This document shows positions 1 through 9,570 of a DNA stretch of 64,000 nt, piece by piece. The notes under the pieces are model-generated. The model saw nothing but the letters and a program-made list of their open reading frames with translations. It was not told where the DNA came from and made no database searches. Both the position numbers and the translations under genes were made by a program. Positions within the stretch are counted from its first letter, which is position 1. Every line of letters starts with the position of its first letter. Source of the DNA: Thioalkalivibrio sp. ALJ21 (GTDB lineage: Bacteria; Pseudomonadota; Gammaproteobacteria; Ectothiorhodospirales; Ectothiorhodospiraceae); the NCBI RefSeq assembly GCF_000378605.1, contig NZ_KB905155.1:868001-932000 (forward strand), given 5' to 3'.

Positions 1-631
1 CAATCGCGTCCAGGCCCGTGCCGGGCCCGGCCAGATCGGCCGGCGGCAGGTCCAGCAGTGAACAGGCGAGTGCAGCAGCCGCCGTCGTGTTGCCGATGCC
101 CATCTCTCCACCGATGAACAATTGCGCCCCGCCCCTTCGCGCCCGCTCCGCGCACTGGCGGCCGGCGTTCAAGGCGCGTTCCAGCTGTGCCGGTGTCATC
201 GCGGGTTCGCGGGCCAGGTTCGCGGTGCCGGGGCCCAGGTTCAGCTGCTGTACGCCGGCGACGGCCGGTGGCTGGGCCACGGTACCGAGGTTGATCACCT
301 CGATGGACGCGCCCAGGTGCCGCGCCAGCACCGAGATCGCGGCGCCGCCGTTCGCAAAGTTCGCAACCATCTGCGCGGTCACGGCTTGCGGGAAACGCGA
401 AATGCCCTCCGCCACCACACCGTGATCGCCCGCGAACACCGCGACATGCACGCGCTCGAGCGCAGGCTGGGCCACACCCTGCATGGCGGCCAGGCGCTCG
501 GCGATCGCCTCCAGCCGTCCGAGCGAACCCGGCGGCTTGGTCAGCTGGGCCTGCCGTTCGGCCGCCGCCCGGCGCGCCTCCGCGCTCAGGGGCGCCGGCG
601 GCACCTGCAGCCAGTCACAGTCTTCGGTCAC
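1..631 (-). CDS. cobT: Nicotinate-nucleotide--dimethylbenzimidazole phosphoribosyltransferase, 3' end outside window
   Basis: CobT activates the lower ligand of cobalamin by transferring phosphoribose from nicotinate mononucleotide to 5,6-dimethylbenzimidazole in the cytoplasm. About 210 residues are visible. They include the N-terminal family motif [12 protein letters not shown] near residues 30-41 and the glycine-rich block [12 protein letters not shown] near residue 170. The C-terminal part with the catalytic Glu lies beyond the window start. I chose a GTG start at 631 because a good Shine-Dalgarno (GGAGAAGG) sits just upstream. It follows cobU on the same strand after a 145-bp gap holding a REP-type pair. 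Family assignment is firm; total length cannot be seen. Confidence 0.93.
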   Translation of the reverse strand, partial: MTEDCDWLQVPPAPLSAEARRAAAERQAQLTKPPGSLGRLEAIAERLAAMQGVAQPALERVHVAVFAGDHGVVAEGISRFPQAVTAQMVANFANGGAAISVLARHLGASIEVINLGTVAQPPAVAGVQQLNLGPGTANLAREPAMTPAQLERALNAGRQCAERARRGGAQLFIGGEMGIGNTTAAAALACSLLDLPPADLAGPGTGLDAI

Positions 632-652
632 GCCTTCTCCTTATTCGGTCAG

Positions 653-741
653 GATTCGCGGGCAAGCCCGCTCCCACAAGCAAATCCTCTCCCAAAAGGG
701 CAGGTGCGGCAGCCCTGTGGGAGCGGGCTTGCCCGCGAATC
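653..741. repeat. REP-type inverted pair (REPIN-like)
   Basis: Two 26-bp arms in inverted orientation (653-678 and 716-741) flank a 37-bp spacer. The arms match perfectly and contain the core GCGGGCAAGCCCGCTCCCAC, which has its own internal GCGGGC/GCCCGC palindrome. The motif resembles Pseudomonas REP sequences. It lies between cobU and cobT, where it could form an mRNA hairpin and stabilise or attenuate the transcript. A related pair occurs at 9571-9676. Confidence 0.85.
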
Positions 742-776
742 GCCGTCATCCTGGCCGCGGCAAAGCACGCTCTGGA

Positions 777-1298
777 TCACAGAGGGTCACCCTTGAGCAC
801 ATGCGGAAGGCCGGCGACGGTCAGGACAACGCGGTCCATCGTGGGGGCCAGGCGCTGGTGCAGCCAGCCCGCCTCGTCGGCGAAGCGGCGGGACAGCGCG
901 TCCATCGGGGTGATTCCCATGCCGGTCTCGTTGGAAACGAACACCAGTGTGCCCGGCAGCCGCGGCACGGTGGCGATCAGGGCCTCACGTTCGCGTTCGA
1001 TCAGGGCCTCGTTCTCGGTGCACAGGAGCTGGGTCAGCCACAGCGTCAGGCAATCCACCAGTAGGCATTCATCCGGTTTCGCGGCTTCTTCAAGTGCGGC
1101 GGCCAGGCCGGTATCGGCCTCAACCAGGCCCCAGTCACCGGGCCGGTCTGCGCGGTGGCGCTCGATACGCCGTGCCATTTCGGCGTCGTCGGCACGCGCG
1201 GTGGCGACATAGGTCACGCGCAGGCCGCTGGCATCGGCGAGATTCTCCGCCAGCCGGCTCTTGCCGGAACGCACACCCCCCAGTACCAGCGTCTTCAT
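777..1298 (-). CDS. cobU: Bifunctional adenosylcobinamide kinase / adenosylcobinamide-phosphate guanylyltransferase
   Basis: This enzyme phosphorylates adenosylcobinamide and then transfers GMP from GTP to give AdoCbi-GDP, the substrate for CobS. The 173-residue product has the expected length. The P-loop GGVRSGKS is at residues 7-14, and His48 (in [10 protein letters not shown]) sits where the guanylylated His of Salmonella CobU lies. The start codon overlaps the cobQ stop as ATGA, indicating translational coupling. cobT follows downstream. The assignment is firm. Confidence 0.95.
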   Translation of the reverse strand: MKTLVLGGVRSGKSRLAENLADASGLRVTYVATARADDAEMARRIERHRADRPGDWGLVEADTGLAAALEEAAKPDECLLVDCLTLWLTQLLCTENEALIEREREALIATVPRLPGTLVFVSNETGMGITPMDALSRRFADEAGWLHQRLAPTMDRVVLTVAGLPHVLKGDPL

Positions 1299-2782
1299 GT
1301 CACAGGCTCCGTGTTCTCTGCCCGCAGCAGGGCAAGGATGCGCCCCAGGTCCAGATGCGCCTCCAGCGTATCGGCCAGGCGTTCCAGGCCACGCTCGCGT
1401 GCGGTCCCCAGGTCTTCGCCATGCTCCGTCCCCGTGCGCATTCCGGCCCAGTGCAAAAGGGCCTCGGCTGCGGCGGAAGTATCGAATACTCCGTGGACAT
1501 AGGTCCCCGCCACCGCATCGTCCTCGCTGCGCGCACCGTCCGGGCCATGCTGCAGCTCCAGCAGCGGGTGATCCAGCCCGGGCCCGGTCGTCACACCGGC
1601 ATGAATCTCGTAGCCCTCCACGCGGGCCTCCCGGCCCAGCACACGGCCCCCGTGAACTCGCTCCAGGCGCTTGTCGGGTGCGAGGCGCGTCTCCATGTCC
1701 AGCCAGCCGAGCCCCGGCGTGGAACCAGGGCGCCCCTCGACGCCGTCAGGATCGTGCACGGCCCGGCCCAGCATCTGGAAGCCGCCACAGATCCCGAGCA
1801 CCTTGCCGCCATAACGCACATGGCGCTGCAGCTCGTCTTCCCAGCCCTGTTCCCGCAACCAGGCGAGGTCGTCACGCACGGCCTTGGACCCGGGCAGGAT
1901 GACCAGGTCCGCCGGCTGCAGCGACTCGCCCGGGCCGGCGAAGCGAAGGTCCACACCCGGGTGCAGGCGCAGCGGGTCAAAATCGGTATGGTTGGAGATA
2001 CGCGGCAGGGCCGGCACGACGACCTTCAGGGCATTCACCGCCTTTTCCGGCACCGCCTCGCGCGGCAGGGCGTCCTCGGCATCCAGGTACAGCCCGTGGA
2101 GATACGGGATCACGCCCAGCACCGGCTTGCCGGTCTCCTGCTCCAGCCAGTCCAGCCCCGGCTGCAGGAGCGAGATATCGCCGCGGAAGCGGTTGATCAC
2201 AAAGCCCCGCACCCGCGCGCGCTCCGTCTCGCTCAGCAACGCCAGCGTGCCCACCAGATGCGCGAACACGCCGCCGCGGTCGATATCCGCGACCAGGATC
2301 ACCGGGCAGTCCACCGCCTCGGCAAACCCCATGTTGGCGATATCGCCTGCGCGCAGGTTGATCTCCGCCGGCGAGCCCGCGCCTTCCACCAGCACGTGCG
2401 CATACTGCGCGGTCAGCCGTCGATGCGAGACCAGCACGACCTCGTGAGCGACGGGCTTGTAGTCGTGGTAGGCACGGGCATCCAGCTCGGCTGCCGGACG
2501 GCCGTGGATGATCACCTGCGCCCCCTGATCGGAGCTGGGTTTGAGCAGTACCGGATTCATGTCGGTATGCGGCTCCAGGCCGCAGGCGGCGGCCTGCAGG
2601 GCCTGGGCACGCCCGATCTCGCCGCCGTCCAGGGTGACGGCGCTGTTCAGCGCCATGTTCTGCGGCTTGAACGGCACCACCGACAGCCCACGGCGGTGCA
2701 GCACCCGCGCCAGGCCGGCCACCAGCACGCTCTTGCCGGCATCCGAGGTGGTCCCCTGCACCATGAGCGTTGTACCGTTCAT
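1295..2782 (-). CDS. cobQ: Cobyric acid synthase (glutamine-hydrolysing)
   Basis: CobQ (CbiP) amidates the b, d, e and g side chains of adenosylcobyrinic acid a,c-diamide using glutamine and ATP. The 495-residue product begins with a dethiobiotin-synthetase-like ATPase domain containing the P-loop GTTSDAGKS (residues 10-18). It ends with a class I glutaminase-like domain carrying the nucleophile motif [10 protein letters not shown] and the late motif GTYVHGVFD with the catalytic His. The frame stays open upstream, but the ATG at 2782 gives the family N-terminus and overlaps the cobD stop as ATGA. cobU is coupled downstream in the same way. Confidence 0.96.
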   Translation of the reverse strand: MNGTTLMVQGTTSDAGKSVLVAGLARVLHRRGLSVVPFKPQNMALNSAVTLDGGEIGRAQALQAAACGLEPHTDMNPVLLKPSSDQGAQVIIHGRPAAELDARAYHDYKPVAHEVVLVSHRRLTAQYAHVLVEGAGSPAEINLRAGDIANMGFAEAVDCPVILVADIDRGGVFAHLVGTLALLSETERARVRGFVINRFRGDISLLQPGLDWLEQETGKPVLGVIPYLHGLYLDAEDALPREAVPEKAVNALKVVVPALPRISNHTDFDPLRLHPGVDLRFAGPGESLQPADLVILPGSKAVRDDLAWLREQGWEDELQRHVRYGGKVLGICGGFQMLGRAVHDPDGVEGRPGSTPGLGWLDMETRLAPDKRLERVHGGRVLGREARVEGYEIHAGVTTGPGLDHPLLELQHGPDGARSEDDAVAGTYVHGVFDTSAAAEALLHWAGMRTGTEHGEDLGTARERGLERLADTLEAHLDLGRILALLRAENTEPVT

Positions 2783-3807
2783 GCCTGCTGCAGCCCCGCT
2801 TCCAGCCGCTGCCACTCGGCGTCGCTCCCCGGCAGACCGAAGCGCAGGCTGGCTGGACGGTCGAAACGACGCACGAGGATGCCCTGCCGCGCCAGCGCAT
2901 CCTGAATCACCTGCGCACGCTCGGTCCTGCACCACCGGAACAGCGGCGTCCCGCCCGTCGGCGGCAAACCGGCTTCCCGCAGCAACGCATCGAGCCGATG
3001 TCCCGCCTCCTGCAGCTGCCAGCGCGTCTGTGTCTGCCACGCCCGGTCTTCCAGCGCCTGCCGCGCCACCCACCGCGCGGGACCCGGCACGCTCCACGGC
3101 CCCAGCAGCGAGTCAACGCGTTCCAACCACAGCCCCGGCGCCAGCACAAATCCCACGCGCGCCCCGGCCAGACCGAAGAACTTGCCCAGCGACCGCAGCA
3201 CGAACAGCCCCTCGCGCGGCGTATATCCCGCCAGGCTCTGCTCGGGCGTGGTGTCCATGAAGGCCTCGTCGACCACCAGCCAGCCACCGCGCGCGGCGAG
3301 CGTGCAGTGCCAGTCGAGCAGTGTCTCGGGGTCGAAATACACGGCTGTGGGGTTGTTCGGATTGACCAGCACCAGTACGTCAAGGGTGGTCGCTGTCCCG
3401 GCGAGCTCGTCTTGGCTCACCGCGACCACTTCGTGTCCGGCCGCCCGCCAGGCACGAGTGTGCTCGTTGTAGCTCGGCTCCAGTACCCCGACACGCGCAG
3501 GCCCCGCGCGCAGCCTCGGAAGCGCCTGGATCGCCGCCTGGGAGCCGGCGACCGGCAGCAGCGATTCAGCGCCGTAGTACGCCCGGGCCGCGGCCTCCAG
3601 GCCGTCCTCGTCCTCCGGCAGGCACTGCCAGACCTCGGCGGGCACCGGCCCGACGGGATAACCCTGCGGGTTGATCCCCGTGGACAGATCCAGCCACTGC
3701 GCCTCGGGGATCCCGTAATGCGCAGCCGCCGCGCGCACACCGCCCCCGTGGACCTGCTCCAGCGGACCGCTCACGGACTCGGTTGTGGCGTCAGACGAAT
3801 ACAACAA
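2779..3807 (-). CDS. cobD: Threonine-phosphate decarboxylase
   Basis: This PLP enzyme decarboxylates L-threonine-O-3-phosphate to (R)-1-amino-2-propanol phosphate, the nucleotide-loop linker of cobalamin. It is a 342-residue class II (histidinol-phosphate aminotransferase-like) protein. NPNNPT lies at residues 149-154 and the expected Schiff-base lysine is Lys209 in [10 protein letters not shown]. In Pseudomonas nomenclature it is CobC. It overlaps cbiB by 17 bp upstream and cobQ by 4 bp downstream, so it is co-translated in the riboswitch-controlled operon. Confidence 0.93.
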   Translation of the reverse strand: MLYSSDATTESVSGPLEQVHGGGVRAAAAHYGIPEAQWLDLSTGINPQGYPVGPVPAEVWQCLPEDEDGLEAAARAYYGAESLLPVAGSQAAIQALPRLRAGPARVGVLEPSYNEHTRAWRAAGHEVVAVSQDELAGTATTLDVLVLVNPNNPTAVYFDPETLLDWHCTLAARGGWLVVDEAFMDTTPEQSLAGYTPREGLFVLRSLGKFFGLAGARVGFVLAPGLWLERVDSLLGPWSVPGPARWVARQALEDRAWQTQTRWQLQEAGHRLDALLREAGLPPTGGTPLFRWCRTERAQVIQDALARQGILVRRFDRPASLRFGLPGSDAEWQRLEAGLQQA

Positions 3808-4693
3808 TCAGCACTCCTGTTGCTATGGCCACCAGCCAGATCGCCAGTGCGCGATCGACCAGCCGCAGCGCGGCATCGATGGCGCCCGGGCCCGGGGCGG
3901 CACCGGCACCGAGAACCGGCCGGTCCTCGATACCCCCGGCATAGCGCGCCGGACCACCCAGTGTCACCCCCAGCGCCCCGGCCCCCGCGGCCATCACCGG
4001 CCCCGCGTTCGGGCTCTTCCAGCGCGCGCCCTGGTCGCGCCAGCAGCGCAGCGCCGTGCGTGTCTGGCCGGCCAGCGAATAGGCCAGACTGGTCAGGCGT
4101 GCCGGAATCCAGTTCAGGATATCGTCCAGCCGCGCCGCGACCCGCCCGAAGCGTGCATGGCGCGGCGTGCGGTAGCCCCACATCGCATCCAGCGTGTTCA
4201 CCAGCCGGTAGACCACCACACCCGCCGCACCGGCGACCAGAAACCAGAATACTGTCGCGAACACCGCGTCGTTACCGTTCTCCAGTACCGACTCTGCCGT
4301 GGCCGCACGAACACCCGACGCGTCCAGCTCGGAGGTGTCACGGCTGACCAGCATGCCCACCGCCTGTCGGGCGCCAGGGAGGTCCCCTGCCTGCAGGGCA
4401 TCGGCCACACGACGGGCGTGCTCCTCCAACCCGCGCCCGCCGAGCGCCAGCCACAGCACGGCCAGCTCCACCAGCCAGCCGCCGGGGAGACGGCTCAGCC
4501 ACCACGCTGACAGCCCGAAGGGCACGACCAGCACCAGTACCCAGAAACCGCCGCGCCAGACCGAATCCGCATGGCCGCGCCGCTCCACCCCGGCCGCCAG
4601 CATCCCGAACCCGGCCAGTGGATGGCCGCGCCGAGGGTCCCCCAGCAGCCGATCCAATACCAGCGCGGCGACCAGCAGGGCGAAGGTGGTCAT
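3791..4693 (-). CDS. cbiB: Adenosylcobinamide-phosphate synthase, membrane protein
   Basis: CbiB attaches aminopropanol phosphate to adenosylcobyric acid at the inner membrane. The 300-residue product has several hydrophobic segments and the family N-terminal stretch LDRLLGDPRRGHPLAGFG. The ATG at 4693 was chosen because it overlaps the bluB stop as ATGA and gives the normal family length; the frame also runs open further upstream. It is named CobD in Pseudomonas. Its substrates are made by the flanking cobD and cobQ genes. Confidence 0.93.
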   Translation of the reverse strand: MTTFALLVAALVLDRLLGDPRRGHPLAGFGMLAAGVERRGHADSVWRGGFWVLVLVVPFGLSAWWLSRLPGGWLVELAVLWLALGGRGLEEHARRVADALQAGDLPGARQAVGMLVSRDTSELDASGVRAATAESVLENGNDAVFATVFWFLVAGAAGVVVYRLVNTLDAMWGYRTPRHARFGRVAARLDDILNWIPARLTSLAYSLAGQTRTALRCWRDQGARWKSPNAGPVMAAGAGALGVTLGGPARYAGGIEDRPVLGAGAAPGPGAIDAALRLVDRALAIWLVAIATGVLIVVFV

Positions 4694-5409
4694 GCGCGGC
4701 GTCGAGCCGCGCGCGGCGCATCGACACCCGAGTCCCTTTGTTTCCAGCGATTCTCGAACACCAGTTCGTCCAGCGACCGCCGCTGGTCCCAGCCCTCGGT
4801 TTCCAGCATCGGCCGCTCGTAGAACGCATCCACATGACCCAGACACAGGATCGCGATCGGCCAGGCCCCTTCCGGCATCCCCAGCTCCCCGGCCAGCCAG
4901 TCCGGGTCGAACAGCGACACCCAGCCCATGCCCAGGCCCTCGGCCCGGGCGGCGAGCCACAGGTTCTGGATCGCACAGGCCGCGGAACACAGGTCCATCT
5001 CCGGGATCGTGCGCCGGCCCAGCACGTAGCGTTCACGCCCGTCGGTCAGGGCGACCACCAGCAGCTCGCCCGCATCGCGGATGCCTTCAAGCTTCAGCCG
5101 GTGCACCTCGGCGGCACGCTCGCCGCAGGCCTCGGCCGTGCGCACCTGCTCGGCCGCTACATGGCCGTGCAGCGCGTCGCGCAGCCGGGCGTCCGTCACC
5201 CGCAGAAAGCGCCAGGGCTGCATGTACCCCACGCTGGGCGCCTGGTGCGCGGCCTCCAGCAGCCGCCGCAGGGTGTCGGCGTCCACCGGGTCCGGACGGA
5301 AATGGCGCATGTCCCGGCGCTCGCCGATCACGCGATAGACCGCCGCGCGTTCGGCCGAGGCGAACGCGTTCGGATTCTCTTCTGGCTGGTTGGGAGCTGG
5401 GGCCGTCAT
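4690..5409 (-). CDS. bluB: 5,6-dimethylbenzimidazole synthase
   Basis: BluB is a flavin-destructase nitroreductase-fold enzyme that converts reduced FMN and oxygen to 5,6-dimethylbenzimidazole, the B12 lower ligand. The product has the family start segment ERRDMRHFRPDPV and the PSVGYMQPWRF block. The ATG at 5409 gives 239 residues; an in-frame start at 5433 would add eight. It is the first gene after the cobalamin riboswitch, so B12 should repress it. Its presence implies oxygen-dependent DMB synthesis next to the enzymes that use DMB. Confidence 0.92.
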   Translation of the reverse strand: MTAPAPNQPEENPNAFASAERAAVYRVIGERRDMRHFRPDPVDADTLRRLLEAAHQAPSVGYMQPWRFLRVTDARLRDALHGHVAAEQVRTAEACGERAAEVHRLKLEGIRDAGELLVVALTDGRERYVLGRRTIPEMDLCSAACAIQNLWLAARAEGLGMGWVSLFDPDWLAGELGMPEGAWPIAILCLGHVDAFYERPMLETEGWDQRRSLDELVFENRWKQRDSGVDAPRAARRRA

Positions 5410-5480
5410 GAGGTTCCGTCGAGGCGACGGCACGGCGAAGACACGAAGGAACAGGCATCAAGCAAGCACGCCTGCGCCCT

Positions 5481-5504
5481 CGACCGTTGCCCGCCGCACG
5501 GTCG
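5481..5504 (-). promoter_or_regulatory. Hairpin between cobalamin riboswitch and bluB (possible expression platform)
   Basis: On the minus strand a 7-bp perfect stem (CGACCGT/ACGGTCG) encloses a 10-nt loop. It lies just after the riboswitch aptamer and 72 bp or more before the bluB start. No U-tract follows it, so a simple intrinsic terminator is not evident. It could belong to the switch through alternative pairing or act with Rho. This is inference from position. Confidence 0.4.
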
Positions 5505-5520
5505 CAGGATGATTAACAGC

Positions 5521-5700
5521 CAGGCCGGTCTCCGGGCTTGCGAGCGTCGGACAATGCCGATCGGCGGACGCCTTCCCGGGCACAGGACCCAGTGGCCAGT
5601 CTGCCGAGCGATTTACCGCTCGCTTACCGTTGCGGGGGCAGCGCCGGATTTGCACCGGCTTCCCGTTTCACCTGCTGACTGCAGGCACCTGGCGAAAGCA
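5521..5700 (-). promoter_or_regulatory. Cobalamin (AdoCbl) riboswitch
   Basis: On the minus strand the core GCCGGTGCAAATCCGGCGC is followed by GCCCCCGCAACGGTA, then further on the conserved AAGCCCGGAGACCGGCC. These are hallmark blocks of the B12 riboswitch in the right order and spacing, with helices between them. The aptamer reads toward bluB and should repress the bluB-cbiB-cobD-cobQ-cobU(-cobT) operon when adenosylcobalamin is plentiful. The outer boundaries are approximate. I found no second aptamer for the divergent btu operon. Confidence 0.93.
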
Positions 5701-5854
5701 AGTCATGATACGCACTCAGGCCACCCGCTACCAATTTGGGCACCAAACCATCTTGCCCTTGCTGCTATGATGAAGCGCTTTCGCTGCCCTTACAGCACCC
5801 CGAAAACACGGTGCTTTTAACATTACGAGCCATCCCCAACAGTCGGATTTTTTA

Positions 5855-6757
5855 ATGACTTTTATCGCCATAAAACGCCAGTTGACACTCCTTGTCACGA
5901 TACTCCTGTGCGCGACACCGGCGCTGGCCGAACCGGTCACGGTGACTGACGATGACGATCGCGAGGTCACCCTCGACCGGCCCGCCGAACGCATCGTCAG
6001 CCTGGCCCCGCACATCACGGAAGTCCTGTTCGCCGTCGGCGCCGGAGACAAGCTGGTGGGTGTAACCCAGCACAGCGACTTCCCGCCGGACGCGGAGATG
6101 ATCCCGCGGGTCGGGGGCTACAGCCGCATCGACCTGGAACGCGTGGTCGAAATGGACCCGGACCTGGTGGTCGCCTGGCGCAGTGGCAATTCCAGCTCGC
6201 AGATCGAGCGCCTGCGCGACCTGGGGATGAACGTCTATGTCTCGGAACCACGCAGCTTCGAGGGCGTGGCCTCCAGCATGCGGCGCATGGCCCAGCTCGC
6301 AGGTACCGAGGAACGCGGCGAAGAGGCCGTGCAGGCCTTTCTCGACGAGATCGAAACTCTGCGGCTGGACTATTCCGACCGCGACCCGGTCCCGCTGTTT
6401 TACCAGGTCTGGGAGCAACCACTGATGACGATCAACGACGATCACCTGATCAGCGAGGCCATCCGCCTGTGCGGGGGGGAGAACGTGTTCGGCCATCTGG
6501 ACCGCCTGGTGCCGCGCATGGACCGCGAGGCCGTGATCGAGGCCGACCCGGAGGTGATCATCGGCGGTGGCATGGGCGAGGACCGACCAGACTGGGTAAT
6601 TGCCTGGGAACAATGGGAGGACATGACCGCGGTGCAGCGCGACAACCTGTTCTTCATCCCGCCATCCCTGCTCCAGCGTCACACCCCGCGGATTGCCGAA
6701 GGGACCCGGCTGATGTGCGAGGAACTCGAACGGGCCCGCCAGCGCCGGGCGGACTGA
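5855..6757 (+). CDS. btuF: Cobalamin ABC transporter, periplasmic substrate-binding protein
   Basis: BtuF captures vitamin B12 in the periplasm and delivers it to BtuCD. The 300-residue product begins with a clear signal peptide (hydrophobic residues 10-21, probable cleavage after ALA at 23-25). A type III periplasmic-binding fold follows, recognisable from RIVSLAPHITEVLFAVGAGDK. It is the first gene of a coupled btuF-btuC-btuD operon, divergent from the riboswitch-controlled cob operon. The context favours corrinoid over siderophore specificity, though sequence alone cannot fully separate them. Confidence 0.88.
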   Translation: MTFIAIKRQLTLLVTILLCATPALAEPVTVTDDDDREVTLDRPAERIVSLAPHITEVLFAVGAGDKLVGVTQHSDFPPDAEMIPRVGGYSRIDLERVVEMDPDLVVAWRSGNSSSQIERLRDLGMNVYVSEPRSFEGVASSMRRMAQLAGTEERGEEAVQAFLDEIETLRLDYSDRDPVPLFYQVWEQPLMTINDDHLISEAIRLCGGENVFGHLDRLVPRMDREAVIEADPEVIIGGGMGEDRPDWVIAWEQWEDMTAVQRDNLFFIPPSLLQRHTPRIAEGTRLMCEELERARQRRAD

Positions 6758-6763
6758 CCCTCC

Positions 6764-7735
6764 GTGACCCGCTCCTTCCTCCTCGCCACGGGGGTCCTGC
6801 TCCCGGCGTCCTTGCTCGCGATCCTGATCGCACTGGCCTATGGCAGTGTCGCCATTCCCGCCGGGGACCTGCTCGCCGTGATTCAGGGCGAAGGGAGTCG
6901 CCTGCACAGCACGCTGGTGCTGGAACTGCGTCTGCCGCGCGCCCTGGCCGCGTTCGCCGCTGGCGGGCTGCTGGGCGTCGCCGGCGCCCTGATGCAGGTG
7001 TTGCTGCGCAACCCGCTGGCCGACCCCTATGTGCTGGGCCTCTCCGGCGGGGCTTCGGTGGGTGCGCTGCTGGCGATGCTCGCCGGCCTGTCGATGTTCT
7101 CGGTCTCGGTCGCCGCATTCGCGGGTGCGCTGCTGTCCACGGTGATCGTGTTCGGCCTGGCGCACGGCACCGGCAGCTGGACGCCGACCCGGTTGCTGCT
7201 GACCGGCGTGGTCGTGGCGGCCGGCTGGGGGGCGGTGATCAGCTTCCTGCTCGCCGTAAGTCCGACCGCGGAGCTGCCCGGAATGCTGTACTGGCTGATG
7301 GGCGATGTCTCCCATGCCCGCAATCCCTACCCCGCCTGGGGCGTGCTGGTGCTGGTGGTATTGCTGGCCCTGCCCCTGGGTCGGACGCTGAACGTCCTCG
7401 CGCGCGGCCCGATGCAGGCGGCGGCGCTGGGCGTGGCCGTGCGGCCGGTGGAATGGACGATCTATATCGCGGCGGCATTGATCACGGCCACGGCGGTCAT
7501 GCAGGTTGGCGCGGTCGGCTTTGTCGGGCTGATCGTGCCGCACATGCTCCGTCTGATCTTTGGCAACGACCAGCGCGTGATCCTGCCCGCCTCGGCGCTC
7601 GGCGGCGGCATCCTGCTGACGCTGGCCGACACCCTCGCCCGAACGATGATCGCCCCGGAGCAATTGCCCGTCGGCGTGATCACCGCGATGCTGGGGGTTC
7701 CCGTGTTCCTGTTCCTGCTGTACCGGAGCCGCTGA
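6764..7735 (+). CDS. btuC: Cobalamin ABC transporter permease
   Basis: This is a FecCD/BtuC-type inner-membrane permease of 323 residues with many hydrophobic helices. Family segments include LRLPRALAAFAAGGLLGVAG and, near the C-terminus, GAVGFVGLIVPHMLRL, the coupling-helix region that contacts the ATPase. The start is a GTG six bases after the btuF stop. The stop overlaps the btuD start (TGATG). With BtuF and BtuD it should import B12 or cobinamide for salvage by CobU and CobT. Confidence 0.92.
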   Translation: MTRSFLLATGVLLPASLLAILIALAYGSVAIPAGDLLAVIQGEGSRLHSTLVLELRLPRALAAFAAGGLLGVAGALMQVLLRNPLADPYVLGLSGGASVGALLAMLAGLSMFSVSVAAFAGALLSTVIVFGLAHGTGSWTPTRLLLTGVVVAAGWGAVISFLLAVSPTAELPGMLYWLMGDVSHARNPYPAWGVLVLVVLLALPLGRTLNVLARGPMQAAALGVAVRPVEWTIYIAAALITATAVMQVGAVGFVGLIVPHMLRLIFGNDQRVILPASALGGGILLTLADTLARTMIAPEQLPVGVITAMLGVPVFLFLLYRSR

Positions 7736-8589
7736 TGCCTCCGCACACCGCCGATCCACAACGTCACGGCGATCCCCATGCGCCCGGTTTCGAGAGCGTG
7801 CACGAGGCGCCACGGCCGGACACCCTGCTGGCCACCCGCGATCTGGTCATCGACATCCCGGAGCGTGCCAGTGGCGCGCCCCTGGACCTGACCATCAACC
7901 CGGGCCAGTGCTGGGGCATCCTCGGCCCGAACGGGGCCGGGAAAAGCACCCTGCTGCATACCCTGGCCGGGCTGCGCGCGGCGCGCGCGGGAGAAATCCA
8001 TGTGCAAGGCCGCCCCCTCCCCGAATACTCCCGCACCCGGCTGGCCCGCGAACTGGGCCTGGTGTTTCAGAAGCACCACGACGGGTTCCCCGCGACCGTA
8101 TTGGAGACGGCCCTGATCGGCCGCCACCCCTACCTGCGGCCCTGGGACATCGAGACCGCCGAGGACTATGCCCAGGCCCGCACCGCACTGGCCTGGATGG
8201 ACCTGACCGAGCTGGAGCACCGCCTGGTGGACACCCTGTCCGGTGGCGAGCGCCAGCGCCTGGCCATCGCCACGGTGCTCACCCAGAACCCGCGGCTCCT
8301 GTTGCTGGACGAGCCCACCAGCCAGCTCGACCTGCATCATCAGGTCGCGGTACTGGACCATATCCGCGGTATCGCCCGGGATGATCGCGCCGCGATCCTG
8401 GTGCTGCACGACGTGAACCTGGCGGTACGCTACTGCGACCACCTGCTGCTGATGTTCCCCGACGGCAAGGCCTGCTGGGGGCCAACAAGGACGATGCTGG
8501 TGCCGTCCGCACTGGAGCGGCTGTACAACCAGCCCCTGGGGGTCGGCGAAATCGACGGATACCCGGTTTTCATGCCGCGCCCTGACTAG
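7735..8589 (+). CDS. btuD: Cobalamin ABC transporter ATP-binding protein
   Basis: The 284-residue ATPase has Walker A GPNGAGKST at residues 64-72, signature LSGGERQR, Walker B LLLLDEP and a switch His in VLHDVNLA. This is the complete set for the FepC/BtuD family. An N-terminal extension of about 35 polar residues precedes the fold and is longer than usual. The ATG at 7735 overlaps the btuC stop. It completes the btuFCD importer. Confidence 0.92.
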   Translation: MPPHTADPQRHGDPHAPGFESVHEAPRPDTLLATRDLVIDIPERASGAPLDLTINPGQCWGILGPNGAGKSTLLHTLAGLRAARAGEIHVQGRPLPEYSRTRLARELGLVFQKHHDGFPATVLETALIGRHPYLRPWDIETAEDYAQARTALAWMDLTELEHRLVDTLSGGERQRLAIATVLTQNPRLLLLDEPTSQLDLHHQVAVLDHIRGIARDDRAAILVLHDVNLAVRYCDHLLLMFPDGKACWGPTRTMLVPSALERLYNQPLGVGEIDGYPVFMPRPD

Positions 8590-8698
8590 GGAGCCGCATA
8601 CCCCGGCGGCCGCAAACCGCCCCATGAAAGGGCGCAGTGCAATTTTCTTTTGTTTTCATGGTCGGTATGGTGCAGGCCTTGTTGCGAAGGAGAACGCC

Positions 8699-9547
8699 AT
8701 GACCCCGACCCCCCCGGACACCGTACGCACCGCTCAACCGACCCAGGATGGCGCCGGGGTAAAGATTCGTCGCATTCACGACTTTAACGGGGGGCTCGAT
8801 CCGTTCCTGATGCTGGACGAGCTGAAAGCGAGTGCAAGGGAGGACTACGTCGGCGGATTCCCGTCCCACCCGCATCGCGGCTTCGAGACGCTGACCTACC
8901 TCGTCCACGGCGGCCTGACCCACGAGGATTCGATGGGCAATCAGGGTCGCGTGGAGGCCGGGGAAGCCCAGTGGATGAGTGCCGGGCGCGGGGTCATCCA
9001 CTCCGAGATGCCCCTGCTGGACTCGGACGGGCTGCACGGCTTCCAGCTCTGGGTGAACCTGCCGGCACGGCGCAAGATGGACCCGCCGCGCTACCGCGAC
9101 GTGCGCGCCGACGCGATGCGCCACCTGCCGGAAGACGACGGCCCGCTGCACTTCAAGGCGATTGCCGGGTCCTGGCAGACCAGCGCCGGGGACACCGAAG
9201 GTCCGCTGGCACAGATCGGCGAAGGCGCGGCCATGGCGGATCTGAGCCTGCCCGCCGGCTACCGCCTGTCGCTGGCCGTCCAGCTGGACGACCGGGTACT
9301 CGCCTATGTCTATGATGGCGAGCTGACCGGGCTGAAGACGGGGCAATTGGGCACCTGGAGCGGGCAGACGCAGATCCACCTGATCGCCCAGCAGGATGCG
9401 CGGGTGCTGCTGTTCAAGGGCCGCCCGCTGGGCGAACCGATTGCCCACTACGGCCCGTTCGTGATGAACACCTCCGACGAGATCGAACAGGCGATCAGCG
9501 ACTACCAGTCCGGGCAGCTCGCCGCCGAGCCGGCCAGCATCGACTGA
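8699..9547 (+). CDS. Pirin family bicupin protein
   Basis: The 282-residue product matches the pirin family. The N-terminal cupin has the metal-ligand block FPSHPHRGFET, followed by the conserved SAGRGVIHSEMP. Pirins are iron-binding proteins; some have quercetinase activity and others act as redox-linked co-regulators, so the exact role cannot be assigned. The ATG at 8699 follows a good AAGGAG Shine-Dalgarno; an earlier in-frame start lacks one. It stands alone after btuD and converges with glpK. Confidence 0.85.
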   Translation: MTPTPPDTVRTAQPTQDGAGVKIRRIHDFNGGLDPFLMLDELKASAREDYVGGFPSHPHRGFETLTYLVHGGLTHEDSMGNQGRVEAGEAQWMSAGRGVIHSEMPLLDSDGLHGFQLWVNLPARRKMDPPRYRDVRADAMRHLPEDDGPLHFKAIAGSWQTSAGDTEGPLAQIGEGAAMADLSLPAGYRLSLAVQLDDRVLAYVYDGELTGLKTGQLGTWSGQTQIHLIAQQDARVLLFKGRPLGEPIAHYGPFVMNTSDEIEQAISDYQSGQLAAEPASID

Positions 9548-9570
9548 TCCGGCAGGGTCTGACTCTGGCA

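Noticed and set aside
2783-3097. Longer CobQ start inside cobD
   Set aside because: The upstream frame has no family similarity; the ATG at 2782 overlaps the cobD stop and gives the conserved P-loop at the right distance.
5794-5818. Hairpin AGCACC/GGTGCT followed by TTTT upstream of btuF
   Set aside because: The stem is only 6 bp with a 10-nt loop and no upstream plus-strand gene needs a terminator. It may be an attenuator of btuF, but the evidence is too weak to list.
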